The notes below the pieces were generated by a model. That model did not search any database. It saw only the letters and a program-made list of their open reading frames with translations, and was not told where the DNA came from. Below are positions 50,996 through 59,909 of a stretch of DNA of 64,000 nt, piece after piece; within the stretch, counting starts at the first letter, position 1, and each line of letters starts with the position of its first letter. A program made the position numbers and the translations under genes. The stretch is from JAJFJD01 sp965228975 (GTDB lineage Bacteria > Pseudomonadota > Alphaproteobacteria > UBA8366): contig OZ245851.1 in assembly GCA_965228975.1 (NCBI GenBank), forward strand, positions 372,001 to 436,000. The letters are read 5' to 3'.

Positions 50996-52105
50996 ATGGA
51001 TTTCGGCCTGTTTAACCTGTTGCAGCACCGCGACCGGTCGAAGACCTCGCAGGATCTGATCAACGAGGCGCTGGATCATACGCGCGCCGCAGAGGAACTC
51101 GGCTTCAGCCGGGTCTGGTTCGCCGAGCATCATTTTTCGAATTACAGCTTGGTGCCGTCGCCGCTGATGATGTGCGCCCATGTCGCGGCGATTACCAAGC
51201 GTATCCGGGTCGGCAGCGCCGTGGTGATCCTGCCGCTTCATACGCCGGCACGGCTGATCGCGGAAATCGCCATGGTCGACGCGTTGTCCGGCGGGCGGCT
51301 CGATGTCGGCGTCGGCAGCGGCTATCAGAATTACGAATTCGAACGGCTCGGTGCCGACATCGCCAACAACAAGGTGATGTTTCACGAGATGCTCGACATG
51401 ATCGAGTTGGGGTTGCGGCAACCGACCTTCAGTTATGATGGCACCTATTTCCAGCAGAAGCAGACGGCGATCAACATCCGCCCGGTCCAGGAGCCGAGGC
51501 CGCCGATCTGGATTGCCGGCAAGGATCCTGAGAGCCACCGGCGATGCGCGCGCGACGGCTATGTTCCCTTCATTTCGGGCGGCATCGGCAGCCCGAAGAA
51601 GATTCGCGATCTGCGCAATCAGATCGAAGAGTGTTATCGCGAGGAAGGTAAGGACCCGGCAGGGATACCGATCGGCGTATTGCGGTTCCTCTGCGTGAGC
51701 GACGATCGTAAAGAGGTCGAGCGGTATGTCGACGGCGCGCGTTATCAGCAACGCATCGCCGTTTCATTGCGCAGCCGGCGTGAGGTCGTGGTCGACGATT
51801 ACATGGTCGAGGAGGCGGCGTTCGAGGGTGAGCCGCCGCTGGACCGGGTGGAACGCAATATCCTCGCGGGCGATGTGGATACCGTGGCGGAGAAGCTCTG
51901 CGCCGAGATCGAGCTTTACGCTCCAAGCCACATCAATTGTTATTTTCAGGTCGGTGACGTGCCGAGCGCGACCGCCTTGAAGTCGATGGAACTGCTGGCC
52001 GGGAAGGTCGTCCCGCTGATCGAGAAACATTTCGGCAAACCGTTGGCCGAGATCAATCCGGCGGCAATGCCCACGCCCAAGCCGCTGGCACTCGCCGCCG
52101 AATAA
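50996..52105 (+). CDS. Luciferase-like (LLM class) flavin-dependent monooxygenase
   Basis: 369 residues from the ATG at 50996; the earlier in-frame ATG adds an unrelated leader. The TIM barrel is seen in MDFGLFNLLQHRD, GFSRVWFAEHHFSNYSLVPSP, ITKRIRVGSAVVILPLHTPARL and SGGRLDVGVGSGYQNYEF. Two-component enzymes of this class use reduced flavin from a separate reductase to oxidise sulfonates, long-chain aldehydes, nitrilotriacetate-like compounds or thioethers. No reductase is adjacent. Substrate unknown. Confidence 0.85.
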   Translation: MDFGLFNLLQHRDRSKTSQDLINEALDHTRAAEELGFSRVWFAEHHFSNYSLVPSPLMMCAHVAAITKRIRVGSAVVILPLHTPARLIAEIAMVDALSGGRLDVGVGSGYQNYEFERLGADIANNKVMFHEMLDMIELGLRQPTFSYDGTYFQQKQTAINIRPVQEPRPPIWIAGKDPESHRRCARDGYVPFISGGIGSPKKIRDLRNQIEECYREEGKDPAGIPIGVLRFLCVSDDRKEVERYVDGARYQQRIAVSLRSRREVVVDDYMVEEAAFEGEPPLDRVERNILAGDVDTVAEKLCAEIELYAPSHINCYFQVGDVPSATALKSMELLAGKVVPLIEKHFGKPLAEINPAAMPTPKPLALAAE

Positions 52106-52212
52106 ACGTCATTCGTGGACGGAGCGCCGGCGGTGGTCGGTTGATGCCCGGAGTCATTTCGGTCACACTCGCGATCTAGAGTACCGATCAAAACAACGCG
52201 TAAGAAGACGCG

Positions 52213-53007
52213 ATGACCCGAGAGTATCCTGCAGGCTCCGCACTGTTCCAAGAGGGCGACCCGAGCGATGTCGTCTATCTCGTCCGGTCGGGCACCGTTG
52301 CCGTCATCAAGGAACGCGGCGACTCGCCGGTCCTGCTCGGTCGTGTGCGCACGGGCGAATTCCTCGGCGAGATGGGCGTGGTCGAAGGATTGCCGCGCAG
52401 CGCGACCGCCCGCGCGGAAACCCCGGTTACGGCCGATATCTACGAAAGCGGTCAATTCCTGGAGTTGGTCGCATCGGACAGCGAGCTGGCACTGAACCTG
52501 ATCCGCCGCTTGAGCGTTCGGCTGCGAAAGGTCGACAATCGCGTGGCCCAGTTGCTGCCCGGATCCGAATCCGTTCCGCCCGCGGCGGACCCGCCGAAAC
52601 CTGCCGACGGCGGTGGGGGTTGGTCAGGGGTCGCACCCGTGCCGGTGACGATCCGTGGCGGCAGCTATGCGCTTCAGATGTATATCGGGACTGACCCGAT
52701 CAAGGTCGGGAAAATGCCGTTCACGGTCGGGCGGGTGCCGGAAAAACCGAGTGCGAACGACGGCGCCGAGCCCGATCTCGGTATTCTCGACCCGAAACCG
52801 CATCGTTTGTCGCCGGCCCATTTCATCCTATTCGAAGACCACAAACGGATTTTCGTACGTGACTGCAACAGCGAGCTGGGGACGGTCGTGAACGACCGCA
52901 ATCTGGGGCGCGATTTTCCGATTGACCAGATCGCGCTTAAGCCCGGCGAGAACACGATCATCGCGGGCGGTGACGGGTCGCCGTATAAATTCCTGATCGA
53001 CGTTTAG
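52213..53007 (+). CDS. Cyclic nucleotide-binding domain / FHA domain fusion protein
   Basis: 264 residues. Residues about 1-115 form a cyclic nucleotide-binding domain: YPAGSALFQEGDPSDVVYLV, GEFLGEMGVVEGLPRSATARAE (phosphate-binding cassette) and FLELVASDSELALNLIRRL. A Pro-rich linker follows (about 117-140). Residues about 145-264 resemble an FHA domain: FTVGRVPEKP, HRLSPAHFILFED and NSELGTVVNDRNLG. There is no helix-turn-helix or catalytic domain. It would be a cytosolic adaptor linking a second messenger to phospho-Thr recognition. An alpha/beta hydrolase gene follows at 18 bases. Confidence 0.8.
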   Translation: MTREYPAGSALFQEGDPSDVVYLVRSGTVAVIKERGDSPVLLGRVRTGEFLGEMGVVEGLPRSATARAETPVTADIYESGQFLELVASDSELALNLIRRLSVRLRKVDNRVAQLLPGSESVPPAADPPKPADGGGGWSGVAPVPVTIRGGSYALQMYIGTDPIKVGKMPFTVGRVPEKPSANDGAEPDLGILDPKPHRLSPAHFILFEDHKRIFVRDCNSELGTVVNDRNLGRDFPIDQIALKPGENTIIAGGDGSPYKFLIDV

Positions 53008-53025
53008 ACCGCGGCCGGACAGGCG

Positions 53026-53832
53026 ATGACTCCGACCGGCAGTACACCCGACGGTATCGAATTCAGTATCATCGACCTGACCCCGCCGTGGCGCGAAGCG
53101 CCCGAGACCATTCTGTTCCATCACGGGATCGGGACTTGCGCCGACTGTTGGGTGGATTGGCTGCCGGTGCTGGCGGACCGATACCGCGTCGTCACCTTCG
53201 ACTTGCCGGGGCATGGCGCGCGGCCAGTGCCGGACGGTATCACCTGGGAATGGCAGAAGCTGATCGACGACGTGCTGGCGGTGGCCGACGCGGCCGAGGC
53301 GTCGCGCTTTCATCTCGTCGGCGAATCAACCGGCGGCACGGTCGCCCTGGCCTGCGCAGCCGATCATCCGGATCGGGTTGCCGGCGTCGGCGTCAGCAAC
53401 GCTTCGTACAAGGGCGGGTCGATCCAGAATGTCTCCGCCTGGCAAGATGTGATCGACGGTGGCGGGATGACGGCTTGGTCCGATTTCATGATGCCGCTGC
53501 GGTTCTTCGATGACTCGGTGCCGGCGGAGAAACGCCGCTGGTATCGAGAGCAACAGGCGGCCTGCGAACCATCGGCTGTCCTCGGCGTTCTTGATGCGCT
53601 GCGCCAAGCCGATCTGACCGACCGACTCGGAACGATCGCGCAGCCCTCTCTGATCCTGCATCCGGATTCCAGTCCCTTTGTCCCGGTCGAGATGGCCGTC
53701 ACGTTGCAGCAGGCGATGCCGGATGCCCGCCTCCAGGTCTTCCCGCATGCCCGCCATGGATTGCCGTTTTCGCACGGCGCGGAGTGTGCCGCGGTGCTGC
53801 GGCGTTTTCTGGACGAGCTCGCGGACGGCTAG
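53026..53832 (+). CDS. Alpha/beta hydrolase
   Basis: 268 residues. The oxyanion-hole segment is LFHHGIGTCADCWVDWLPVL. The nucleophile elbow is LVGESTGGTVALACA with Ser in GESTGG, the acid is probably in LHPDSSPFVP, and the catalytic His in HARHGLPFSH. It belongs to the small esterase and lactonase type group such as 3-oxoadipate enol-lactonases, but the substrate is open. It follows the CNB-FHA gene closely and its stop overlaps that of gph on the other strand. Confidence 0.82.
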   Translation: MTPTGSTPDGIEFSIIDLTPPWREAPETILFHHGIGTCADCWVDWLPVLADRYRVVTFDLPGHGARPVPDGITWEWQKLIDDVLAVADAAEASRFHLVGESTGGTVALACAADHPDRVAGVGVSNASYKGGSIQNVSAWQDVIDGGGMTAWSDFMMPLRFFDDSVPAEKRRWYREQQAACEPSAVLGVLDALRQADLTDRLGTIAQPSLILHPDSSPFVPVEMAVTLQQAMPDARLQVFPHARHGLPFSHGAECAAVLRRFLDELADG

Positions 53833-54494
53833 TCGGTCAGGTTGGCCAGCGCGTCGGGCAAGGCGTCGAACCGGTCGATCAGGACGTCGGCGCCTAGTTC
53901 CGCATGGGGAACATTCGAGTATCCATAGGTCACGGCGACCGACCGGACCTCGGCGGCGATCGCGCAGCCGATGTCGTTCGGGCTGTCGCCGATCATGATG
54001 GCATGCGACGGCGTCGTGCCGAGTATCTCCAGGACGCCGAGCAGATGGCCCGGGTCCGGCTTGCGGACCGGGAAGGAATCGCCGCCGGCGACCGCTTCGA
54101 AATAGTCCGCGATCTCAAGGCCCTTCAGAATCCGCATGGTGGCCCGGTACGGTTTGTTGGTGCAGATCGCGATCCGGTGACCCGCATCCCGCAGAAGGCC
54201 GAGTGTGGGACGGACGCCGTCGTATAGAGTGTCTTCGACCGGGGCGGCGTAATAATGCGCCATGAACTGCTCCATCGTGGCATCCAGATCCGCCGGTGCG
54301 CCGCCTGTCGCATTAAATCCACGTTCGACCAATTTTTTGACACCATTGCCGATCATCGTCTTAACGGCTTCGACGGGCAGGGCGGATCGCCCGTGTTCCG
54401 TGAGGACCGCGTTGAGGCAGTGTTGCAGTTCCGGCGCGCTGTCGATGAGCGTGCCGTCGAAGTCGAAGACGAGAACAGGAAGCGGGTCGGTCAT
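53829..54494 (-). CDS. gph: Phosphoglycolate phosphatase (HAD family)
   Basis: 221 residues from the ATG at 54494; the longer open frame upstream is not family-like. HAD motif I is VFDFDGTLIDSAPELQ with both Asp residues, motif II is AICTNKPY, the Lys is in GDSFPVRKPDPGHL, and motif IV is IMIGDSPNDIGCA. Gph removes phosphate from 2-phosphoglycolate, formed in DNA repair and by RuBisCO. The weak ribosome-binding site suggests low expression. It converges with the alpha/beta hydrolase with a 3-base overlap of stops. Confidence 0.88.
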   Translation of the reverse strand: MTDPLPVLVFDFDGTLIDSAPELQHCLNAVLTEHGRSALPVEAVKTMIGNGVKKLVERGFNATGGAPADLDATMEQFMAHYYAAPVEDTLYDGVRPTLGLLRDAGHRIAICTNKPYRATMRILKGLEIADYFEAVAGGDSFPVRKPDPGHLLGVLEILGTTPSHAIMIGDSPNDIGCAIAAEVRSVAVTYGYSNVPHAELGADVLIDRFDALPDALANLTD

Positions 54495-54769
54495 GGTAAA
54501 GTTTATGTCTTTTTTAACAGTATGTTGGGTAGAATGTGCCCGGATAGGACGGGTGTCGCGTGGCCCCACGTTCTAGCGGGTTGTCGGCCGGCGTCCAAGG
54601 GGATTCACGTTTCCGCGCGTCTGCCGTCGCCGCGTAGGACTAGTACGAGAGCGATGCCCGATCCATTGAAAAACTGCGAAATAATATGTGACTTGGCCCT
54701 ATCGGCCCCCTATGGCAACTTCCGCAGCCGAACGACCGATATGGTTAATGCACCTGGATTTTACGACGA

Positions 54770-56131
54770 ATGAGCACTGGCGAAACCGCTGCCGTGATAC
54801 TTGCCGCCGGCAAGGGCACCCGGATGAATTCGAACCTGCCGAAGGCGCTGCACCCGGTCGCCGGGCGGTCGATGGTCGGACATGTCCTGGCCGCGTTGGA
54901 GCCGCTGGACGTCGCCCGTGTGGTTGTCGTTGCCGGTCCCGACATGAAAGTGCTGGAGGAAGCGGTGGCGCCGCACCCGACCGCCATCCAAAACGTCCAG
55001 AAGGGGACGGCGCATGCCGTCGCGGCCGCGCGGGACGCGCTGTCCGATATTGCGCCGGACACGGTGCTGGTCCTCTACGGCGATACACCCCTGATCCAGA
55101 CGGATACGCTGCAGGACATGCTGGACGAACGGGCCGATGGCGCATCGATCGTGGTGCTGGGTTTCAGAACCGACGACACCGAAGGATATGGCCGGGTCAT
55201 TTGCGACCAGGATGGCAACGTCAACGCCATCGTCGAGGATCAGGACGCGACGCCGGGCCAGAAGAGGATCGATCTCTGTAACTCCGGCGTCATGGCGATC
55301 GACGGTGGCATCATCTTTTCGCTGATCGACCGGGTCGGTAACGATAACGCCAAGAACGAGTATTACCTGACGGACCTGATCGGGCTGGCGCGGGCGGAAG
55401 GGCTGCGCTGCCGGCTCGTTGAGGCGGACGCGGATGAATTGATGGGCGTCGACAGCCGGCTCGCCCTTGCCGAGGCCGAAGCGGTTTGGCAATGCGACCG
55501 CCGCGAGCGGGCGCTGGAAGAAGGCGCGACACTGACCGATCCGGATACTGTCTGGTTCAGCTATGACACGGTCATCGGCCGTGACGTGACGATCGGCCCG
55601 AATGTGGTCTTCGGCCCTGGCGTGACGATCGAGGACGAGGTGGTTATCGACGCGTTCTGCCACATCTCCGAAGCGACTGTTGGGCGGGGCGGGCATATCG
55701 GGCCGTTCGCGCGGCTGCGGCCGGGTGCCGAGCTCGACGAGGATGTCCATATCGGCAACTTCGTCGAGGTCAAGAACGCGATCCTCGGCAAAGGCGTGAA
55801 GGCCAACCATCTCTCTTATATCGGCGATTCGGATATCGGCGCCGGTACCAACGTTGGGGCGGGAACGATCACCTGCAACTACGACGGATTCAACAAGCAC
55901 CGGACGGTTATCGGCAAGGCGGCCTTCATCGGGTCGAACACCGCCATCGTCGCGCCGGTGCGGATCGGCGACGGTGCGATCATCGGGGCGGGCAGCACGG
56001 TGGTTCGGGACGTTCCCTGCGGCGCGCTGACGATCGGCCGCGGCGAACAGGTGGACCTGCCGGACAGGGCCGCCCCCATGCGCGAGCGGCTCGCGGCCGA
56101 GAAAAAGGAACGGGCGAAGGACAAAGGCTGA
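54770..56131 (+). CDS. glmU: Bifunctional UDP-N-acetylglucosamine pyrophosphorylase / glucosamine-1-phosphate N-acetyltransferase
   Basis: 453 residues, the standard length. The N-terminal uridyltransferase has VILAAGKGTRMNSNLPKALH, and VLYGDTPLI carries the Mg-binding Asp. The C-terminal left-handed beta helix (about residues 250-430) shows hexapeptide repeats such as IGPNVVFGPGVTIEDEVVI. The acetyltransferase active site is seen in ANHLSYIGDSDIG and TCNYDGFNKH. It makes UDP-GlcNAc for peptidoglycan and lipid A. The stop codon directly abuts the glmS start, so the two are cotranscribed and coupled. Confidence 0.95.
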   Translation: MSTGETAAVILAAGKGTRMNSNLPKALHPVAGRSMVGHVLAALEPLDVARVVVVAGPDMKVLEEAVAPHPTAIQNVQKGTAHAVAAARDALSDIAPDTVLVLYGDTPLIQTDTLQDMLDERADGASIVVLGFRTDDTEGYGRVICDQDGNVNAIVEDQDATPGQKRIDLCNSGVMAIDGGIIFSLIDRVGNDNAKNEYYLTDLIGLARAEGLRCRLVEADADELMGVDSRLALAEAEAVWQCDRRERALEEGATLTDPDTVWFSYDTVIGRDVTIGPNVVFGPGVTIEDEVVIDAFCHISEATVGRGGHIGPFARLRPGAELDEDVHIGNFVEVKNAILGKGVKANHLSYIGDSDIGAGTNVGAGTITCNYDGFNKHRTVIGKAAFIGSNTAIVAPVRIGDGAIIGAGSTVVRDVPCGALTIGRGEQVDLPDRAAPMRERLAAEKKERAKDKG

Positions 56132-57964
56132 ATGTGCGGGATCATCGGAATAATCGGTAAGGCGCCTGTCGCGCCGTTGCTCGTGGACGGGCTCAAGCGG
56201 CTGGAGTATCGCGGTTACGATTCGGCGGGCGTCGCGACGCTGGTCAACGGCAGCATCGAGCGCCGGCGCGCCGAAGGGAAGCTCGTCAACCTCGCGAACC
56301 TGATCGACGATGATCCGGTCGCCGGGACGATCGGGATCGGACATACCCGCTGGGCCACCCATGGCGTTCCCAGCGAGGCGAATGCACATCCGCATGCGAC
56401 CGACCGCGTCGCGGTGGTGCACAACGGCATTATCGAGAATTTCCAGGAACTGCGGGACGAGTTGACCGCCCGCGGCAACCAGTTCGTGACCGACACGGAT
56501 ACCGAGGTCGTGGTCCATCTGGTCACCCGCTATCTGGAAGACGGCTGCACGCCCCGCGACGCGGTCTCCGCGACGCTGCGCAAGCTCGAAGGGGCGTTTG
56601 CCCTGGTGCTGATCTTCAGCGGTCATCATGACCTGATGATCGGCGCGCGGCAGGGCAGCCCGCTGGCCATCGGGTATGGTGACGGCGAGATGTATTTCGG
56701 GTCGGATGCGCTGGCTCTCGCGCCGTTGACGCAGCGGATCTGTTATCTAGAAGAGGGCGATTGGGCCGTCGTATCGGAAAGCGATGCGACGATCTACGAC
56801 TGGACGGGTGCGGAAGCGGACCGGCCGATCGTTCAGACCGCGGTTTCCGGCGCGCTGATCGGCAAGGGCAACTACCGCCACTTCATGCAGAAGGAGATCT
56901 TCGAGCAGCCGGCGGTGATCGGCGACACGCTGCACGCGGTGCTCGAGCCGGCGGAACGGACGATTACCTTGCCGCCGCTGCCGATCGATCTGGCGGCGGT
57001 GCCGCGGGTTTCGATCAGCGCGTGCGGCACGGCCTACTATGCGGGACTGGTCGGCAAGTATTGGATCGAGGAAACGGCCCGGTTGCCTGTCGAGATCGAC
57101 GTGGCCTCGGAATTCCGCTACCGCAACATGCCGATGGAACCGGGCGGTCTGTCAATCTTCATCAGCCAATCCGGCGAGACCATGGATACCCTGTCGGCGT
57201 TGCGCTACGCCGCGTCGCAGGAACAGGGCATTGTCTCCGTGGTGAACGTGCCGGAATCGACCATCGCGCGCGAATCGCACGGCGTTCTCCGCACCTTGGC
57301 CGGGCCGGAGATCGGGGTCGCATCGACCAAGGCCTTCACGACGCAGTTGACGGTGCTGGCCTGTTTCGCCATCGCCTTCGGCCGCGCGCGCGGCACGTTG
57401 GACGTGGAACGGGCGGCGCATCTGACCGGCGCGCTGGCGGAGATTCCCGGACGCACCGCCGAGGTGTTGAGCGACGTGACCGCCATCGCCGACATCGCCG
57501 AGGAATTGGTCGAAGCCCACGACGTGCTCTATCTCGGCCGTGGCACCAGCTTCGCGATCGCGATGGAGGGCGCGCTCAAGCTGAAGGAAATCTCCTATAT
57601 CCACGCCGAGGGCTATGCCGCCGGTGAGATGAAGCACGGTCCGATCGCGCTGATCGACGAGGCCGTGCCGGTGATCGTGATCGCGCCTGGCAACGATCCG
57701 CTCTTCGAAAAGACCGCGTCGAACGTGCAGGAAGTGATCGCCCGCGGCGGCCGCGTCATCTTCATCTCCGACAAACAGGGCATCCAGCGGCTGGAGAGCC
57801 AGGCCGAACCGGCGGCCACCATCGAGATGCCGCAGGTCGATCCCTTCGTCGCGCCGATCCTCTATTCGATCCCGGTGCAGCTTCTCGCCTACCACACAGC
57901 GGTGCTCAAGGGCACGGACGTGGACCAGCCGCGCAATCTGGCGAAATCGGTGACGGTGGAGTAA
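56132..57964 (+). CDS. glmS: Glutamine-fructose-6-phosphate aminotransferase (isomerizing)
   Basis: 610 residues, standard length. The N-terminal nucleophile is Cys2 in MCGIIGIIG, with HTRWATHGVPSEANAHPH and VHNGIIENFQELR for the glutaminase domain. Two SIS domains follow: SACGTAYYAGLVGKYWIEE with ISQSGETMDTLSALR, and LGRGTSFAIAMEGALKLKEI. The end DQPRNLAKSVTVE is canonical. It makes glucosamine 6-phosphate, the first step towards UDP-GlcNAc. The ATG begins at the base after the glmU stop, and no glmS ribozyme-like leader exists. Confidence 0.96.
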   Translation: MCGIIGIIGKAPVAPLLVDGLKRLEYRGYDSAGVATLVNGSIERRRAEGKLVNLANLIDDDPVAGTIGIGHTRWATHGVPSEANAHPHATDRVAVVHNGIIENFQELRDELTARGNQFVTDTDTEVVVHLVTRYLEDGCTPRDAVSATLRKLEGAFALVLIFSGHHDLMIGARQGSPLAIGYGDGEMYFGSDALALAPLTQRICYLEEGDWAVVSESDATIYDWTGAEADRPIVQTAVSGALIGKGNYRHFMQKEIFEQPAVIGDTLHAVLEPAERTITLPPLPIDLAAVPRVSISACGTAYYAGLVGKYWIEETARLPVEIDVASEFRYRNMPMEPGGLSIFISQSGETMDTLSALRYAASQEQGIVSVVNVPESTIARESHGVLRTLAGPEIGVASTKAFTTQLTVLACFAIAFGRARGTLDVERAAHLTGALAEIPGRTAEVLSDVTAIADIAEELVEAHDVLYLGRGTSFAIAMEGALKLKEISYIHAEGYAAGEMKHGPIALIDEAVPVIVIAPGNDPLFEKTASNVQEVIARGGRVIFISDKQGIQRLESQAEPAATIEMPQVDPFVAPILYSIPVQLLAYHTAVLKGTDVDQPRNLAKSVTVE

Positions 57965-57969
57965 GGGCG

Positions 57970-58344
57970 CTACGCCGGGTCTTCCCGTTTCGCGTCGACG
58001 AGTTGCATACGCCAGCCGTCCGGGTCGCGCAGGTTGATCGTCGTGCGGCCGGTGGCTTCCACGTAATTCGGTTCCCGAAACTTGATCGGGGTTTTCTTCA
58101 GCGCTTCATGTGCGTCTTTCACGTTGTCGACGCGGAAGGCGATATGGTTGACGCCGATCACTTCCTCGCCGGTCGCCTCATGTATCTCGAAGATCGGCTG
58201 GTTCTCCCCCTCGGCCTGCAACTCGGCGGATTCGCCATGATGGCTCGTCCGGGTCAGCATTTTGAACCCGAGGCTTTGCAGGAATTCGATATACTCGTCG
58301 AAGTCCCGGACGATCAGTTCGATATGGTCGATTCCCTTAATCAT
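57970..58344 (-). CDS. VOC (glyoxalase/bleomycin resistance) family protein
   Basis: 124 residues from the ATG at 58344 with GGAGGGAG upstream. One vicinal-oxygen-chelate module pair is seen: IKGIDHIELIVRDFDEYIEF with the first metal-ligand His, VIGVNHIAFRVDNVKDAHEA with a second, and TINLRDPDGWRMQLV with the terminal region where a Glu ligand is usual. Here that last position reads Gln, so metal binding may differ. Members include glyoxalase I, dioxygenases and epimerases. Function unassigned. Converges with glmS. Confidence 0.75.
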   Translation of the reverse strand: MIKGIDHIELIVRDFDEYIEFLQSLGFKMLTRTSHHGESAELQAEGENQPIFEIHEATGEEVIGVNHIAFRVDNVKDAHEALKKTPIKFREPNYVEATGRTTINLRDPDGWRMQLVDAKREDPA

Positions 58345-58605
58345 GACGCGGCTCCCTCCGATGGTGCGTTGCGCTCCGAAGATGCGATGCTTCAATCGCT
58401 GTACTGAACCATCCTAGTCTTGCCACGCGGCTTGCGCTAATCGCTGGGCTGCCTGTGCATGGGGAAGGCATTGCCGCCGCCGCGCACACGCGCTACCAAT
58501 TTCGTCTCTCCTTGGCTCATCGGGAGCCGCCGACCATCGGCGCGATCGTTCCGGTGGGTTTTCCTGAACGATGGTGACCCAACGCCGAAGGGAAGGATTC
58601 CATCC

Positions 58606-59775
58606 ATGTTCGATGATACGAAACTCAGCCGCGCCGGTACGGATTCCGACGGCAATGCCGGCATCCTGAACCCGCCAATCTATCGCGCGTCGACAATCCA
58701 TTTTCCCACGATCGAAGCTTTCGACAGCCGCTTCGAACGGCGCTTCGAGGATGTCGTCTACGGATCATACGGGACGCCGACGACGAAGGCGCTGGAAGCC
58801 GCGGTGACCGAGATCGAGAACGGCAGTCGGTCAATCGTTTTCGCGTCTGGCACCGCCGCGATCACGCTGTCCTTCATGGCTTGTTTGAAGCCGGGCGACC
58901 ATGTGCTGGTGACCGATAGCGCCTATAAGTCGACGCGGACCTTGTGCGAAACGCTGATGAAACGTCTCGGCGTTACGGCAAGTTATTTCCGTCCCGACGC
59001 GGGCGGCGCGATCGAGGACGACATCCGTCCCGAAACCCGTTTGGTTTTCCTGGAGTCCCCGGGTTCCTACACGTTCGAGATTCAGGACATTCCGGCGATC
59101 ACCGAGGTTTGCCGTCGCCGGGGCGTCCTGACCGCCATCGACAACACCTGGGCATCGCCGGTGTTCTTCAAGCCGCTGGATCACGGCGTCGATATCTCGA
59201 TACACGCCGCGACCAAATATCTCTGTGGGCATTCCGATGTCATGTTGGGCACGATCGCGGTCAACGACGAAGCGCTCTACCGGAACCTCAAGGATGTGGC
59301 GACACAGTTCGGCAATAACGTCAGCCCGGGCGACTGTTATCTGGCGCTCCGGGGCATGCGGACGATGGGGGTTCGGTTGCGGCAGCATCAGGAAACGGCG
59401 CTGCGCCTCGTCGAATGGTTCGCGGCCCGGCCGGAAGTCGAAGACGTGCTGTACCCCGCGTGGCGGTCCGATCCGGGGCATGAAATCTGGAAACGGGATT
59501 TCCTCGGCGCCTCGGGGTTGTTCGGCGTCGTCTTGAAGCCGGCGAGCAAGGCCGCGGTCGCAGCGCTGGTCGAAGGACGGGCGCATTTCCGGATCGGCGC
59601 AAGCTGGGGTGGGTTCGAGAGCTTGATGATCCCGGCCTATCCGGTCCGGTCCTTCGCCACGCCGTCATGGGACGAACGCGGCCCACTCCTGCGCGTGCAT
59701 GCCGGGCTGGAGGATGCGCGCGACCTGATCGCGGACCTGGAGCGGGGTTTCAGCAGCTTTCACGCCGCCGGGTAA
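58606..59775 (+). CDS. metC: Cystathionine beta-lyase-type PLP enzyme (Cys/Met metabolism family)
   Basis: 389 residues from the ATG at 58606 with GGAAGGA upstream. Family features: NPPIYRASTIHFPTIEAF, YGSYGTPTTKALEAAVTEIE, SGTAAITLSFMACLKPGDHV, DNTWASPVFFKPLDHG, and the PLP-binding Lys in ISIHAATKYLCGHSDVMLG. The C-terminal WGGFESLMIP is typical of alphaproteobacterial MetC. It splits cystathionine to homocysteine, pyruvate and ammonia in methionine synthesis. Cysteine desulfhydrase side activity is common, and a gamma-type relative cannot be fully excluded. Confidence 0.85.
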   Translation: MFDDTKLSRAGTDSDGNAGILNPPIYRASTIHFPTIEAFDSRFERRFEDVVYGSYGTPTTKALEAAVTEIENGSRSIVFASGTAAITLSFMACLKPGDHVLVTDSAYKSTRTLCETLMKRLGVTASYFRPDAGGAIEDDIRPETRLVFLESPGSYTFEIQDIPAITEVCRRRGVLTAIDNTWASPVFFKPLDHGVDISIHAATKYLCGHSDVMLGTIAVNDEALYRNLKDVATQFGNNVSPGDCYLALRGMRTMGVRLRQHQETALRLVEWFAARPEVEDVLYPAWRSDPGHEIWKRDFLGASGLFGVVLKPASKAAVAALVEGRAHFRIGASWGGFESLMIPAYPVRSFATPSWDERGPLLRVHAGLEDARDLIADLERGFSSFHAAG

Positions 59776-59909
59776 TTCCTCCTGAATGGTGCCACGTTGC
59801 CCGTTGGTTTGATCTGCCGGTTCGCGCCGCAACGGCGTCGATGGTAGATTTCCCGGGTTGAGGGCTATCCTCGGCGTGCGGCAACAACAGCAAGAATATC
59901 GGGGGCAGC

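Noticed and set aside
55965..56135. glmS ribozyme or leader control upstream of glmS
   Set aside because: glmS begins one base after the glmU stop, so no leader space exists.
54761..56629. Open frame of 622 codons antisense to glmU and glmS
   Set aside because: Crosses two certain core genes; composition typical of a shadow frame.
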